Assembly (NCBI GenBank): GCA_947450345.1
Contig: CANFVD010000007.1
Coordinates: 1-49,696 of the forward strand
Direction of reading: 5' to 3'
Source: Actinomycetota bacterium
Lineage (GTDB): Bacteria; Actinomycetota; Actinomycetes; Actinomycetales; Microbacteriaceae
Length of the DNA: 49,696 nt
The position numbers were made by a program, and so were the translations under genes. A model generated the notes under the pieces. That model was not told the DNA's origin. It did no database searches and worked only from the letters and a program-made list of their open reading frames with translations. Positions 1 to 8,907 of the stretch are shown piece after piece (within the stretch, counting starts at the first letter, position 1; each line of letters begins with the position of its first letter).

Positions 1-246
<246 letters not shown>

Positions 247-249
247 GTC

Positions 250-1464
250 ATGACACTGCGCACTCTCGACTCACTGGGCGACCTTCGCGGCAAGAAGGTT
301 CTCCTTCGGTGCGACCTCAACGTTCCTCTCGACGGGCGTGACATTACCGACGACGGGCGCATCCGTGCCTCGTTGCCGACGATTGTGCGTCTGCGCGAGC
401 AGGGGGCGCGGGTGATCGTGCTCAGTCACCTGGGTCGCCCCGAGGGTGCGCCGGACGAGAGGTTCAGCCTGGCCCCAGCGGCCCACCGCCTCGCGGAGTT
501 GTTGGGAACAGATGTGCCGCTCGCGTCCGATACCGTTGGCCCGTCGGCACATGCGACCGTTGCGGCGATGTCAGACGGTGATGTTGCAGTCCTCGAGAAC
601 GTGCGCTTCTCTCCGGCAGAAACGTCGAAGGACGACGACGCACGAGCCTCGTTCGCAGCGGCTATCGCTGAACTCGGTGATGTCTTCGTTTCGGACGGCT
701 TTGGAGTGGTCCACCGCAAACAGGCCAGCGTGTACGAGCTCGCACGCGCACTCCCGAGTGCTGCCGGTCTGCTGATCGAGACCGAACTGCGCGTGCTGGA
801 GAAACTTACGGCCACGCCGGAGCGACCCTACACAGTGGTTTTGGGCGGATCAAAGGTTTCCGACAAGCTTGGCGTGATCTCACACCTGCTCCCGCGCGTT
901 GACACCATCTTGATTGGTGGCGGAATGTTGTACACCTTCCTCGCCGCGCAGGGCCATGCGGTCGGGGCAAGCCTGCTTGAGAACGACCAGATTGAGACGT
1001 GCCGGGATTACCTGCGGCAAGCGTCCGAACTCGGGGTGGACATCATTCTTCCCCCGGACATTGTCGTTGCCGCGAGTTTCTCGGCCGACGCAGAGCACGT
1101 TGTGGTGAGTGCGGACAGTATCGAGGAGACGCCCTTCGGAGCTTCAGGATTGGGACTCGACATTGGCCCGGAAGCTGCAGAGCTCTTCGCGACCAAGATT
1201 CGGGAATCCAAGACGGCCTTCTGGAATGGACCCGCGGGAGTATTCGAGATGCCCGCATTTGCCAACGGTACGCGTCGCATCGCGTCAGCACTGGCCGACA
1301 TGTCCGGTTTCTCCGTCGTTGGCGGTGGTGACAGCGCTGCCGCTGTTCGCACCCTCGGTTTTGCCGACAGCGACTTTGGTCACATTGCCACGGGCGGTGG
1401 CGCCAGTCTGGAATTCTTGGAAGGCAAGACCCTACCCGGCCTGGAGGCTCTCGGATGGCAGTAA
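250..1464 (+). CDS. pgk: phosphoglycerate kinase
   Basis: A full-length 404-residue PGK that transfers phosphate from 1,3-bisphosphoglycerate to ADP. Visible family motifs are RCDLNVPL (residues 20-27), LSHLGRP (about 58-64), the substrate-loop segment SDGFGVVHRKQASV, the hinge region WNGPAGVFE, and the nucleotide-binding GGGDSAAAV and TGGGASLEFLEG near the C-terminus. The start is 3 bases after gap, and its last 10 bases overlap tpiA, which suggests translational coupling. I see no missing catalytic segment. Confidence 0.97.
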   Translation: MTLRTLDSLGDLRGKKVLLRCDLNVPLDGRDITDDGRIRASLPTIVRLREQGARVIVLSHLGRPEGAPDERFSLAPAAHRLAELLGTDVPLASDTVGPSAHATVAAMSDGDVAVLENVRFSPAETSKDDDARASFAAAIAELGDVFVSDGFGVVHRKQASVYELARALPSAAGLLIETELRVLEKLTATPERPYTVVLGGSKVSDKLGVISHLLPRVDTILIGGGMLYTFLAAQGHAVGASLLENDQIETCRDYLRQASELGVDIILPPDIVVAASFSADAEHVVVSADSIEETPFGASGLGLDIGPEAAELFATKIRESKTAFWNGPAGVFEMPAFANGTRRIASALADMSGFSVVGGGDSAAAVRTLGFADSDFGHIATGGGASLEFLEGKTLPGLEALGWQ

Positions 1465-2237
1465 ATCGTCTCCCGCTCATTGCGGGTAACTGGAAGATGA
1501 ATCTCGATCACCTGCAAGCCATTGCGTTCACTCAGAAACTCGCGTGGACACTGCGCGATGCCAACCACGACTACTCAACGACCGAAGTGGCGCTGTTCCC
1601 TCCGTTCACTGACCTGCGCAGCATCCAGAACCTCATCGAAGGCGACAAATTCTCGTTGGCCTACGGCGGTCAGGATTTGTCCATGCACGATACCGGTGCG
1701 TTTACCGGGGAGATCAGTGGCGGATTTCTCCGCGCTCTCGGCTCCAAGTACGTGATCATTGGCCACTCAGAACGTCGGCAATTTCACGCAGAAACTGACG
1801 AGGTTGTGCGCTCAAAGGTAGAGGCAGCTCTGCGGCACAATCTCATTCCGATCGTTTGTGTCGGCGAGACCGAGGCTGACCTGGCGCAGTACGGCCCCAG
1901 CGCCGTGCCGGTGTCTCAGCTGTCGGCGGCGCTGTCGGGAATTGCTGCGTCGGAAATCGTCATCGCTTACGAGCCGGTGTGGGCTATCGGGACGGGCAAG
2001 GCAGCGACCGAGGAGCAGGCACAGCAAGTCTGCAGCGCTTTGCGCATTGCGCTCACCGAGGTCTGGGGCGTCGACAGTGGTGAATCAACCCGCATCCTGT
2101 ACGGCGGTTCGGTAAAGTCCGGCAACATCTCGTCATTCATGCGACAGCCCGATGTGGATGGTGCTTTGGTCGGTGGCGCCAGCCTCGACGTCGCGGAATT
2201 CTCAAGTATCTGCCGGTTCCTCAAGCACGTCGTTTAG
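1455..2237 (+). CDS. tpiA: triosephosphate isomerase
   Basis: A 260-residue TIM-barrel enzyme interconverting dihydroxyacetone phosphate and glyceraldehyde 3-phosphate. The substrate lysine lies in AGNWKMN near the N-terminus, the catalytic histidine in IGHSERRQF, and the catalytic glutamate in AYEPVWAIGTG, followed by the phosphate-binding GGSVK and GALVGGASL loops. The ATG lies inside the 3' end of pgk with a 10-base overlap in another frame. Length and motif order are normal. Confidence 0.97.
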   Translation: MAVNRLPLIAGNWKMNLDHLQAIAFTQKLAWTLRDANHDYSTTEVALFPPFTDLRSIQNLIEGDKFSLAYGGQDLSMHDTGAFTGEISGGFLRALGSKYVIIGHSERRQFHAETDEVVRSKVEAALRHNLIPIVCVGETEADLAQYGPSAVPVSQLSAALSGIAASEIVIAYEPVWAIGTGKAATEEQAQQVCSALRIALTEVWGVDSGESTRILYGGSVKSGNISSFMRQPDVDGALVGGASLDVAEFSSICRFLKHVV

Positions 2238-2242
2238 TCGAG

Positions 2243-2248
2243 TAGACT
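2243..2248 (+). promoter_or_regulatory. possible internal -10 box before secG
   Basis: TAGACT lies just after the tpiA stop and about 40 bases before the secG ATG. The same hexamer recurs upstream of other genes in this window. No clear -35 is seen, so an internal promoter feeding secG-rbpA is only plausible. Confidence 0.3.
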
Positions 2249-2289
2249 AAGCGGAGGTTTTCTTTCGTCCACGAAATCAAGGTTTTTGT

Positions 2290-2538
2290 ATGGAAATTTT
2301 ACAGATTGTACTTCAGGTCATTTTGGGCATCACGAGCCTGTTGCTGACGCTCCTCATCCTCTTGCACAAGGGACGCGGTGGAGGCCTGTCCGACATGTTC
2401 GGCGGTGGCGTGACGTCGAGCCTCGGTTCTTCCGGTGTGGCCGAACGAAACCTTAATCGCATCACGATCATTCTTGGTCTCATCTGGATTGTTTCCATCG
2501 TCGTCTTGGGCCTGATTACCCGCTTCACGGGAGCCTAG
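2290..2538 (+). CDS. secG: preprotein translocase subunit SecG
   Basis: An 82-residue membrane protein with two hydrophobic segments (about residues 4-22 and 54-76) separated by a glycine-rich loop containing GRGGGLSDMFGG, the hallmark of SecG. It is the small accessory subunit of the SecYEG channel and helps SecA-driven export. A short AAGG precedes the ATG by about 8 bases. It sits directly after tpiA and 2 bases before the next gene; gap-pgk-tpiA-secG is a common actinobacterial order. Confidence 0.95.
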   Translation: MEILQIVLQVILGITSLLLTLLILLHKGRGGGLSDMFGGGVTSSLGSSGVAERNLNRITIILGLIWIVSIVVLGLITRFTGA

Positions 2539-2540
2539 AG

Positions 2541-2900
2541 GTGGCCGGAGGCAGTGCCATTCGTGGCTCGCGTGTTGGTGCGGGCCCCATGGGGGAGCAG
2601 GACCACGGCGTACACGCCGAGCGAATTGCTGTTGCCTACTGGGATGCCCTGGGCAATGAGACCATTCGTTACTACGCCGCCAGCCTTCCCGCGGAGGAAA
2701 TCCCCGACACCATCGATTCGCCAACGTCAGGCTTGCCTGCCGGTCGCGACAAGAACAGCCCTCCCGAGTTAGCGAAGAACGAGCCGTACAAGACTCACTT
2801 GGCCTACGTGAAGGAACGCCGCACGCCGGAAGAGGCGCAACAGATCCTTGATGATGCACTCCACCAATTGCGCGTGCGTCGCGGAACCGCAAAGGGCTAG
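2541..2900 (+). CDS. RbpA-family RNA polymerase-binding protein, cysteine-free paralogue
   Basis: A 119-residue protein starting at GTG, 2 bases after secG, with a GGGAG ribosome site 8 bases upstream. Its N-terminus (AIRGSRVGAGPMGE) resembles the RbpA N-terminal tail. Its C-terminus (YVKERRTPEEAQQIL through LHQLRVRRG) matches the sigma-interaction helix of RbpA. The middle should be the zinc-binding core but contains no cysteine at all, unlike the second RbpA at 39378-39749. RbpA proteins bind RNA polymerase and group 1/2 sigma factors and stabilise open promoter complexes. I infer a structurally stabilised, metal-free RbpA-like factor. Its job relative to the zinc-type paralogue is unknown. 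Confidence 0.75.
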   Translation: MAGGSAIRGSRVGAGPMGEQDHGVHAERIAVAYWDALGNETIRYYAASLPAEEIPDTIDSPTSGLPAGRDKNSPPELAKNEPYKTHLAYVKERRTPEEAQQILDDALHQLRVRRGTAKG

Positions 2901-2921
2901 TTCCCCGTCAACGACTGAACG

Positions 2922-3659
2922 TTAGGTTGTTGTCTGAGCTGCGGCTCTGTCGCAATAGATGCGTGTCTCGCGCGAACCGCGCGCAGCGCTAGCGGGTGCC
3001 TTCGTGAAGTCGCTCGGTCCGCGTGCCAGTGAGATGGCTTCCGCCTTGTCGTCTCCTGCGGCAACCAACCAGACCCGCGTAGCCGAGGCGAGGGCACGAA
3101 GGGTGAGCGACAGACGCTCGGGCGGCGGCTTGGGGGAGTTGTGGACAGCAATGACCGAGGACATCGACTCGGCACCGGCTGGGTGACCCGGAAAAAGAGA
3201 TGCCACGTGAGCGTCGGGGCCCACGCCTAAGAAGATCAGATCAAAGCGAGGAAGATCGCCATCCGGCGCGTACTGGGAAAGTTGCCGGGCGTACCAGACT
3301 GCTGCCTCGTCCAGTGAGAGACCCGACGTGCTCGCGGGCATGCGGTGCACGTTACTGGCGGGAAAGGCCAACGCTTCGATAAAGCCCGTACGCGCCTGCT
3401 CGTCGTTTCTCTCGGCGTCTGCCTCGGCAAGCCACCGTTCGTCTCCCCACCACAGGTGGACGCGCGACCAGTCGACCGTGCCGTCGTCGGAGCTTCCCAG
3501 TTGCGTGAGCACGCCAATTCCTACGGTTCCACCCGTCAGCACGAGGTGTGCCTCACTCTGGTTCGCCAACACGTCAGCGAGGACCTGCCGGGTATCCTCC
3601 GCAACGCGCGCGATGACGTCGCGCTTGTCGTCGAGAACGATGAGCTCTGGTGTCGTCAC
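2922..3659 (-). CDS. pgl: 6-phosphogluconolactonase
   Basis: A 245-residue DevB-type lactonase that hydrolyses 6-phosphogluconolactone to 6-phosphogluconate, the second oxidative pentose phosphate step. It shows the glucosamine/galactosamine-6-phosphate isomerase-like fold, with a TGGTVG phosphate loop near residues 41-46, the strongly conserved VHLWWGDERW, and GVGPDAHVASLFPG near the active site. The GTG start shares a 4-base GTGA overlap with the opcA stop, so it is the last gene of the tkt-to-pgl operon. It converges on the rbpA-like gene with a 21-base gap; I see no hairpin terminator there. Confidence 0.95.
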   Translation of the reverse strand: MTTPELIVLDDKRDVIARVAEDTRQVLADVLANQSEAHLVLTGGTVGIGVLTQLGSSDDGTVDWSRVHLWWGDERWLAEADAERNDEQARTGFIEALAFPASNVHRMPASTSGLSLDEAAVWYARQLSQYAPDGDLPRFDLIFLGVGPDAHVASLFPGHPAGAESMSSVIAVHNSPKPPPERLSLTLRALASATRVWLVAAGDDKAEAISLARGPSDFTKAPASAARGSRETRIYCDRAAAQTTT

Positions 3660-4597
3660 GATGACGCGTGGGGGAGGAGCGCGAGGCCTTGGGTAATAAC
3701 GTCTCCGTACACGATGTCTGGATCGAGCCGGCGAAGCTCTTCGGCGAGACAGTCGCGGAGCGACCGACGCGTCAGGCTGACATCGTGCGTGGGCTGACCC
3801 GGTTGTTCGAGGCGCGCCACCTTGTCGTTGAGACGTTTGAGCACGATGTCCCCCGACGATCTCGTCAGAATGACGCGGTGAATGGGGCCGTCCGCGGGTT
3901 CACTGTGCGAGACGTGCATGTCGACCTGCACACCCAAGCGCAGCGACAGCCAGGCTGCAAGCAGTTGGCCACTTGGCGAATCGGACGAGCACGCAATCTC
4001 GATCGCCGTGATGGGCTCGTGTGGCGGTTGATCGAGAACCGCTGCCAACTGCGTGCGCCAACCGGTGATGCGCGTCCAGGCAAAGTCGGCATCTCCCGGC
4101 GCGTAGGTGGTCGAGAGTTCCGTGAGCCGAGAAACCGGGTCTGCGGAACCAGCGGCATCGGTAATGCGACACTGCGCCATCTCGCCGAGAGCCGACTGAG
4201 ACACGACAGTGGGCGACTCAGTGGGCCACCAGGCGACGACCGGGGTGTCCGGCAGCAGGAGACCGTTGACGAGTCCTCGCTCGTCTCCACCCACCTCACC
4301 ACAAGCACGCAGGATGATGACCTCGCTCGCACCGGCATCGCCACCCACGCGAATCTCCGCATCGAGACGATTGGTGATGTTAGTTCTCTCGTGCGGAATG
4401 CTGAGCACGATGACGCGCATGGGATGCTCGCGCGACGCCTCGTTGGCCGCGGCGATCGCTTCCTCTTCGTGTCCCGGTTCCGTCGCGATAACGAGCGTCA
4501 GCACGCGTCCCAGGGCGACGGCACCACCCTCTTCACGAATATTGACGAGTGATTTCGACACCTTGGCCGTCGTCGTGTCGGGCAGGTCAAAAATCAT
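3656..4597 (-). CDS. opcA: glucose-6-phosphate dehydrogenase assembly protein OpcA
   Basis: A 313-residue OpcA protein, the partner that activates or assembles G6PD in Actinobacteria and Cyanobacteria. The chosen ATG at 4597 begins MIFDLPDTTT, forms a 4-base ATGA overlap with the zwf stop, and has a GGAGG site about 7 bases upstream. A start further upstream is open but would run into zwf and lacks this site. Recognisable segments are TLVIATEPGHEEEAI, VIVLSIPHERTN and VVAWWPTESP. Its position between zwf and pgl is the standard actinobacterial arrangement. Confidence 0.93.
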   Translation of the reverse strand: MIFDLPDTTTAKVSKSLVNIREEGGAVALGRVLTLVIATEPGHEEEAIAAANEASREHPMRVIVLSIPHERTNITNRLDAEIRVGGDAGASEVIILRACGEVGGDERGLVNGLLLPDTPVVAWWPTESPTVVSQSALGEMAQCRITDAAGSADPVSRLTELSTTYAPGDADFAWTRITGWRTQLAAVLDQPPHEPITAIEIACSSDSPSGQLLAAWLSLRLGVQVDMHVSHSEPADGPIHRVILTRSSGDIVLKRLNDKVARLEQPGQPTHDVSLTRRSLRDCLAEELRRLDPDIVYGDVITQGLALLPHASS

Positions 4598-6135
4598 GGT
4601 CGCCTCCAGGCGCGTCCGTCGCGCGCCATCAGTGCGTCCGCGCCCGCTGGGCCCCAACTGCCGGGTGCGTACTGCTCGGGTTGCCCTTGGGTTGCCCAGA
4701 ATTCTTCGATGGGGTCAAGAATCTTCCAACTCAACTCGACTTCCTCGTGGCGGGGGAAGAGTGGGGGATCGCCGAGTAGTACGTCAAGGATGAGGCGCTC
4801 GTAGGCCTCAGGACTGGCTTCGGTGAAGGCGTGTCCGTAACCGAAGTCCATGGTGACATCGCGCACCTGCATTCCGGCCCCGGGCACCTTCGAACCGAAT
4901 CGAATTGTCACGCCCTCGTCTGGCTGGACCCGAATGACCAGAGCATTTTGTCCCACGGCGGAGGTCTGATGTTCAGCGAATAGGTACTGAGGCGCACGCT
5001 TGAACACGACGGCGATTTCGGTGACGCGTCGTCCGAGACGCTTGCCGGCGCGAAGATAGAAGGGAACGCCCGCCCATCTGCGTGTGCCGATATCAAGGCG
5101 CATGGCGGCGTAAGTTTCCGTCAGAGATTCAGGATTCATGCCGTCTTCGTCGAGGAAACCGAGGACGTGCTCGCCACCCTGCCATCCACCGGTGTATTGA
5201 CCCCGTGCCGTCGCCGTAGCCAGGTCGTCAGGCAGTCGGACGGCAGCCAAGACCTTCTCTTTCTCGGCGCGCAGGTCGGCCGCGTGAAAAGAGATGGGCT
5301 CTTCCATCGCGGTCAGCGCAAGAAGTTGGAGGAGATGGTTTTGAATCACGTCGCGCGCAGCACCGATGCCGTCGTAGTATCCCGCGCGTCCGCCCACACC
5401 GATGTCCTCGGCCATGGTGATTTGCACGTGATCGACGTGTTCCGCGTTCCACAGCGGCTCAAAGAGTTGATTAGCAAAGCGCAGAGCCAAAATGTTCTGC
5501 ACGGTCTCTTTACCGAGGTAGTGATCGATGCGAAAAACGGAGTCCGCCGGAAATACCGATTCAACAACGGAGTTGAGTTGTCGCGCGGAAGCGAGATCAC
5601 TGCCAAAAGGCTTTTCAATGACGACGCGTCGCCACTGTTCGGGGGCCGGGTCCGCTAACCCGGATCGCTTGAGCTGTTCTGTCACCTCGGGAAACGAACG
5701 CGGGGGAATCGAGAGGTAGAAGGCATGGTTACCCATGGTGCCCATCTTCTTGTCCAGCTCAGTGATTGTTGTCTTGAGCCGATCGAAGGCAGCGTCATCG
5801 TTGAATTCGCCGGGCACGAAACGGATTCCTTTTGCGAGCTGTTCCCAGACTTCCTCACGGAACTCTGTGCGCGCGTGATCCCGGATCGAATCGTGCACGA
5901 CCTGCTTGAAATCCTCGTGGGCCCAGTCGCGACGGGCAAAACCGATGAGCGCAAACCCCGGTGGCAACAGGCCTCGATTGGCCAGGTCGTATACGGCCGG
6001 CATCAATTTCTTGCGCGAGAGGTCACCCGTCACGCCAAAGATGATGAGACCACACGGGCCGGCAATGCGATTCAGTCGCCGATCTTCAGCAACCCGTAGC
6101 GGATTGTCAAAAAGGGGCTCGTCCTCACTCGGCAT
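4594..6135 (-). CDS. zwf: glucose-6-phosphate 1-dehydrogenase
   Basis: A 513-residue G6PD that oxidises glucose 6-phosphate to 6-phosphogluconolactone with NADP+. The Rossmann coenzyme motif GVTGDLSRKK is at residues 34-43. The active-site signature RIDHYLGKE is at 202-210, and the conserved EKPFG is near 174. The protein is full length. It is separated from pgi by 3 bases and overlaps opcA by 4, so the three are almost certainly one transcript. Confidence 0.97.
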   Translation of the reverse strand: MPSEDEPLFDNPLRVAEDRRLNRIAGPCGLIIFGVTGDLSRKKLMPAVYDLANRGLLPPGFALIGFARRDWAHEDFKQVVHDSIRDHARTEFREEVWEQLAKGIRFVPGEFNDDAAFDRLKTTITELDKKMGTMGNHAFYLSIPPRSFPEVTEQLKRSGLADPAPEQWRRVVIEKPFGSDLASARQLNSVVESVFPADSVFRIDHYLGKETVQNILALRFANQLFEPLWNAEHVDHVQITMAEDIGVGGRAGYYDGIGAARDVIQNHLLQLLALTAMEEPISFHAADLRAEKEKVLAAVRLPDDLATATARGQYTGGWQGGEHVLGFLDEDGMNPESLTETYAAMRLDIGTRRWAGVPFYLRAGKRLGRRVTEIAVVFKRAPQYLFAEHQTSAVGQNALVIRVQPDEGVTIRFGSKVPGAGMQVRDVTMDFGYGHAFTEASPEAYERLILDVLLGDPPLFPRHEEVELSWKILDPIEEFWATQGQPEQYAPGSWGPAGADALMARDGRAWRRP

Positions 6136-6138
6136 GGT

Positions 6139-7749
6139 TTAGTTGAACGCCTCAAAGAGTTGTGTGAGGTCGTGACTCGAACCCGTGAGCGTCAGCGTGA
6201 GCACCGGCCGACCGTGCGCCGACAGGACTGCAGCATCTCCGGCGGCCTGAGCTGCAATCAGCTGACCGAAGGTGAACGGCATGTCCGGAATAGGCAGGTC
6301 GGCTGCAGGGCGCTGAAGAATCTGAATGAAGACACCGACGGCGGGACCACCCTTGTGGAACTGACCGGTCGAGTGAAGGAATCTCGGGCCCCAACCAAAC
6401 GTGACGGGTCGTGATGCCCGCCGCGCCACGAGATCACGAACTCCGGAGGCCTGGGGGAGCGCAATGCGGTCGAGATAGGCCTGAACGGAGACGTAGCCGT
6501 CGGCACCAAGGGTTCCCAGCAGCGTGGAAATCGCTTCGCGAACCGTGCTGACTCCTGCGAGGTCCACACCCTGAGCGCGCACTTCAATGTTGCCCTCAAC
6601 GAACGCGGGTGTCGTTGGCTCGGGTCGCGCGTCTAAGAGCCCACGCGCAGCAACCTTTGCCGCCTCAACGTCCGGCTGGTCGAAGGGGTTGATTCCGATG
6701 AGCATTCCAGCGACTGCCGTGGCATATTCCCATGCGAGGAACTGCGCGCCCAAGGTTCCCGACACGAGAATTTCGCCCTCGTGGCGATCGTGTTTCAGGA
6801 GATGATGCGCGTGCGCGTCGTCAACGAGTCGGACCACATTCAGGTCGGGCAGACCTGCTGTGAGCTCCGCTGAAACCACGTCAAGAACGACCGGGAGGAG
6901 TCCCTTGCCTTCTTTGCCCGTTGACTCGGCAACCAGTTGCTCGATCCAGTCCGGGAGGCCAACAATATGTGTGCCATCGGCAACCAGACCGAGCTTATTG
7001 CGAACGGGCACACCCGCAGCCAGCGCAGCGCCGAGAATGAGTCCCGGGTTCTCAGGGTGGTCAATAGCGAGTTCGAGCGATGCCGCAGCAGCCTCATCGA
7101 GCAATTCGCCGATGTCGACGCCGGCGAGGCCGGCAGGAACGAGTCCAAAGGCGGTGAGGGCCGAGAAGCGGCCACCCACATTCGGGTCCGCGTTGAACAC
7201 CCGATAGCCGGCGGCACGGGCGGTGGCCTCGAGGGGCGAACCCGCATCGGTCACCACGATGATGCGCTGGGCCGGATCAATTCCTGCCGACGCATAAGCG
7301 TCAGCGAATACGCGTCGCTGACTGTCGGTCTCAACCGTCGAGCCCGACTTGCTGCTGACCACGAGGGCGGTCTGTGCGAGCCGATCACCCAATACGGCAG
7401 CAACCTGACCCGGTTCCGTTGAATCAAGAATGGTGAGTTCGACGTTAGCCGTCTGGGCAATGACCTCGGGGGCCAGCGACGACCCTCCCATCCCGGCGAG
7501 AACAATCCGCGTTACGCCCTGTGCGTGGAGTTCTGAGCGCAATTGATCAATCTCGGCGACAAGTGGCCGCGAGGAATTGACTGATTCGACCCACCCGAGG
7601 CGAATGGATGACTCCTCCTCGGCGGCGGCGCCCCACAGCGTGGGGTCCTGATCCGTGATTCGTGAGGCAACGAAGCTCGACACGAGGCCGGGCAGAGTGG
7701 CGTCAACAACATCCTTCGTGGAACCTGTTACGTGCACGCGAAAGTTCAT
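6139..7749 (-). CDS. pgi: glucose-6-phosphate isomerase
   Basis: A 536-residue isomerase of the actinobacterial type, interconverting glucose 6-phosphate and fructose 6-phosphate. The sugar-phosphate loop [13 protein letters not shown] is near residue 133, and GGSSLAPEV and [12 protein letters not shown] are conserved SIS-domain segments. The chosen start (MNFRVHVTG) has GGAGG upstream and a 4-base ATGA overlap with the tal stop. A longer reading frame to 7797 is open but would overlap tal. In this operon it links glycolytic and pentose phosphate pools. Confidence 0.95.
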   Translation of the reverse strand: MNFRVHVTGSTKDVVDATLPGLVSSFVASRITDQDPTLWGAAAEEESSIRLGWVESVNSSRPLVAEIDQLRSELHAQGVTRIVLAGMGGSSLAPEVIAQTANVELTILDSTEPGQVAAVLGDRLAQTALVVSSKSGSTVETDSQRRVFADAYASAGIDPAQRIIVVTDAGSPLEATARAAGYRVFNADPNVGGRFSALTAFGLVPAGLAGVDIGELLDEAAAASLELAIDHPENPGLILGAALAAGVPVRNKLGLVADGTHIVGLPDWIEQLVAESTGKEGKGLLPVVLDVVSAELTAGLPDLNVVRLVDDAHAHHLLKHDRHEGEILVSGTLGAQFLAWEYATAVAGMLIGINPFDQPDVEAAKVAARGLLDARPEPTTPAFVEGNIEVRAQGVDLAGVSTVREAISTLLGTLGADGYVSVQAYLDRIALPQASGVRDLVARRASRPVTFGWGPRFLHSTGQFHKGGPAVGVFIQILQRPAADLPIPDMPFTFGQLIAAQAAGDAAVLSAHGRPVLTLTLTGSSHDLTQLFEAFN

Positions 7750-8852
7750 CGGTTTGCCTCCAAAGCGGTTCGGACTGTCTCGAGGAGTTCGCCCCACGAC
7801 ACAATGAATTTGTCAACACCTTCGCGTTCCAGCAGGTCGGTGACATCATCAATGTCAACACCCGCGTCAGCCAACTGAGCGAAAAACTCGTGGGCCGCCG
7901 CAACATTCGGTGTGATGGTGTCTCCCACAACAACTCCGTGATCGAACGTTGCCAGGAGAGTCTTTTCGGGCATGGTGTTGACCACGCCGGGGGCGACCAG
8001 CTCGGTGACGTAGAGCGTGTCGGGAAGGTTGGGATCCTTCACTCCGGTCGACGCCCAGAGGGGACGCTGGCGATTCGCACCTGCTGCGAGAAGGCGGGCC
8101 GCTTGAGGGGTCGCAAAACGCTGCTCATACAACTCATAGGCCAACCGGGCGTTTGCCAAACCAGCGGTGCTCTTGAGTGCGCGCGCCGCATCGGTGCCGA
8201 TGGCGTCGAGACGCTTATCGATTTCGGTGTCGACACGCGACACAAAGAACGACGCCACCGAATGAATCGTGCTGAGGTCGATACCGGCGGCGTGTGCTTT
8301 CTCAAGGCCAGCAATGAACGCATCGATAACAGCCGCGTAGCGCTCCAAACTGAAGATCAACGTGACATTGACCGAGATACCCGCGCCGATGACGTCCGTG
8401 ATGGCGTCAAGGCCCGCGAGCGTTGCCGGAATCTTGATGAGCGCGTTTGCTTTGCCCATCGTGTTCCACAGTCGCTGCGCTTCGGCAATAGTTCCGGGGG
8501 CGTCGTGTGCGAGGGTGGGGGACACTTCAATCGACACCCGACCGTCAATCCCGTGCGTCTTGTCGAATACAGGACGGAAGATGTCACACGCTGAGGCAAC
8601 GTCCGTCGTGGTGATCTGAAAAACTGCTTCGTCCGCGTCAACGCCCGAGCTGGCGAGCTCGCGGACTTGTTCAGAGTAGGACTCCCCGTCAGTCAGTGCC
8701 GCGGCAAAAATCGTGGGGTTGGTTGTCACACCGACCACATCGTGGCTGGAAATCAGTGTGGTGAGTGAACCCGAGGTGATGCGGTCGCGCGACAGGTCAT
8801 CCAGCCAGATGCTGACGCCAGCCTGCGATAACTGCGCAGTGGGAGTAGTCAT
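7746..8852 (-). CDS. tal: transaldolase
   Basis: A 368-residue transaldolase of the longer actinobacterial/TalB-like class, moving a dihydroxyacetone unit between sugar phosphates. The N-terminal substrate motif GVTTNPTIF is at residues 41-49. The Schiff-base lysine is K140 in [14 protein letters not shown], and a conserved [12 protein letters not shown] follows in the barrel. An AAAGGAAAC site precedes the ATG. It lies 55 bases after tkt in the same direction, so tkt and tal are probably co-transcribed. Confidence 0.96.
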   Translation of the reverse strand: MTTPTAQLSQAGVSIWLDDLSRDRITSGSLTTLISSHDVVGVTTNPTIFAAALTDGESYSEQVRELASSGVDADEAVFQITTTDVASACDIFRPVFDKTHGIDGRVSIEVSPTLAHDAPGTIAEAQRLWNTMGKANALIKIPATLAGLDAITDVIGAGISVNVTLIFSLERYAAVIDAFIAGLEKAHAAGIDLSTIHSVASFFVSRVDTEIDKRLDAIGTDAARALKSTAGLANARLAYELYEQRFATPQAARLLAAGANRQRPLWASTGVKDPNLPDTLYVTELVAPGVVNTMPEKTLLATFDHGVVVGDTITPNVAAAHEFFAQLADAGVDIDDVTDLLEREGVDKFIVSWGELLETVRTALEANR

Positions 8853-8907
8853 TGTTTCCTTTGTGGTGGGTGTCGTCCAGGCAACTGCCTCAACGTGAGA
8901 ATCGGTA

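Noticed and set aside
3668-4552. A 294-codon plus-strand frame opposite opcA.
   Set aside because: A shadow of opcA, which is fixed by operon overlaps and family match.
7662-8594. A 310-codon plus-strand frame opposite pgi/tal.
   Set aside because: Its protein has no family features and lies wholly antisense to two well-defined enzymes.
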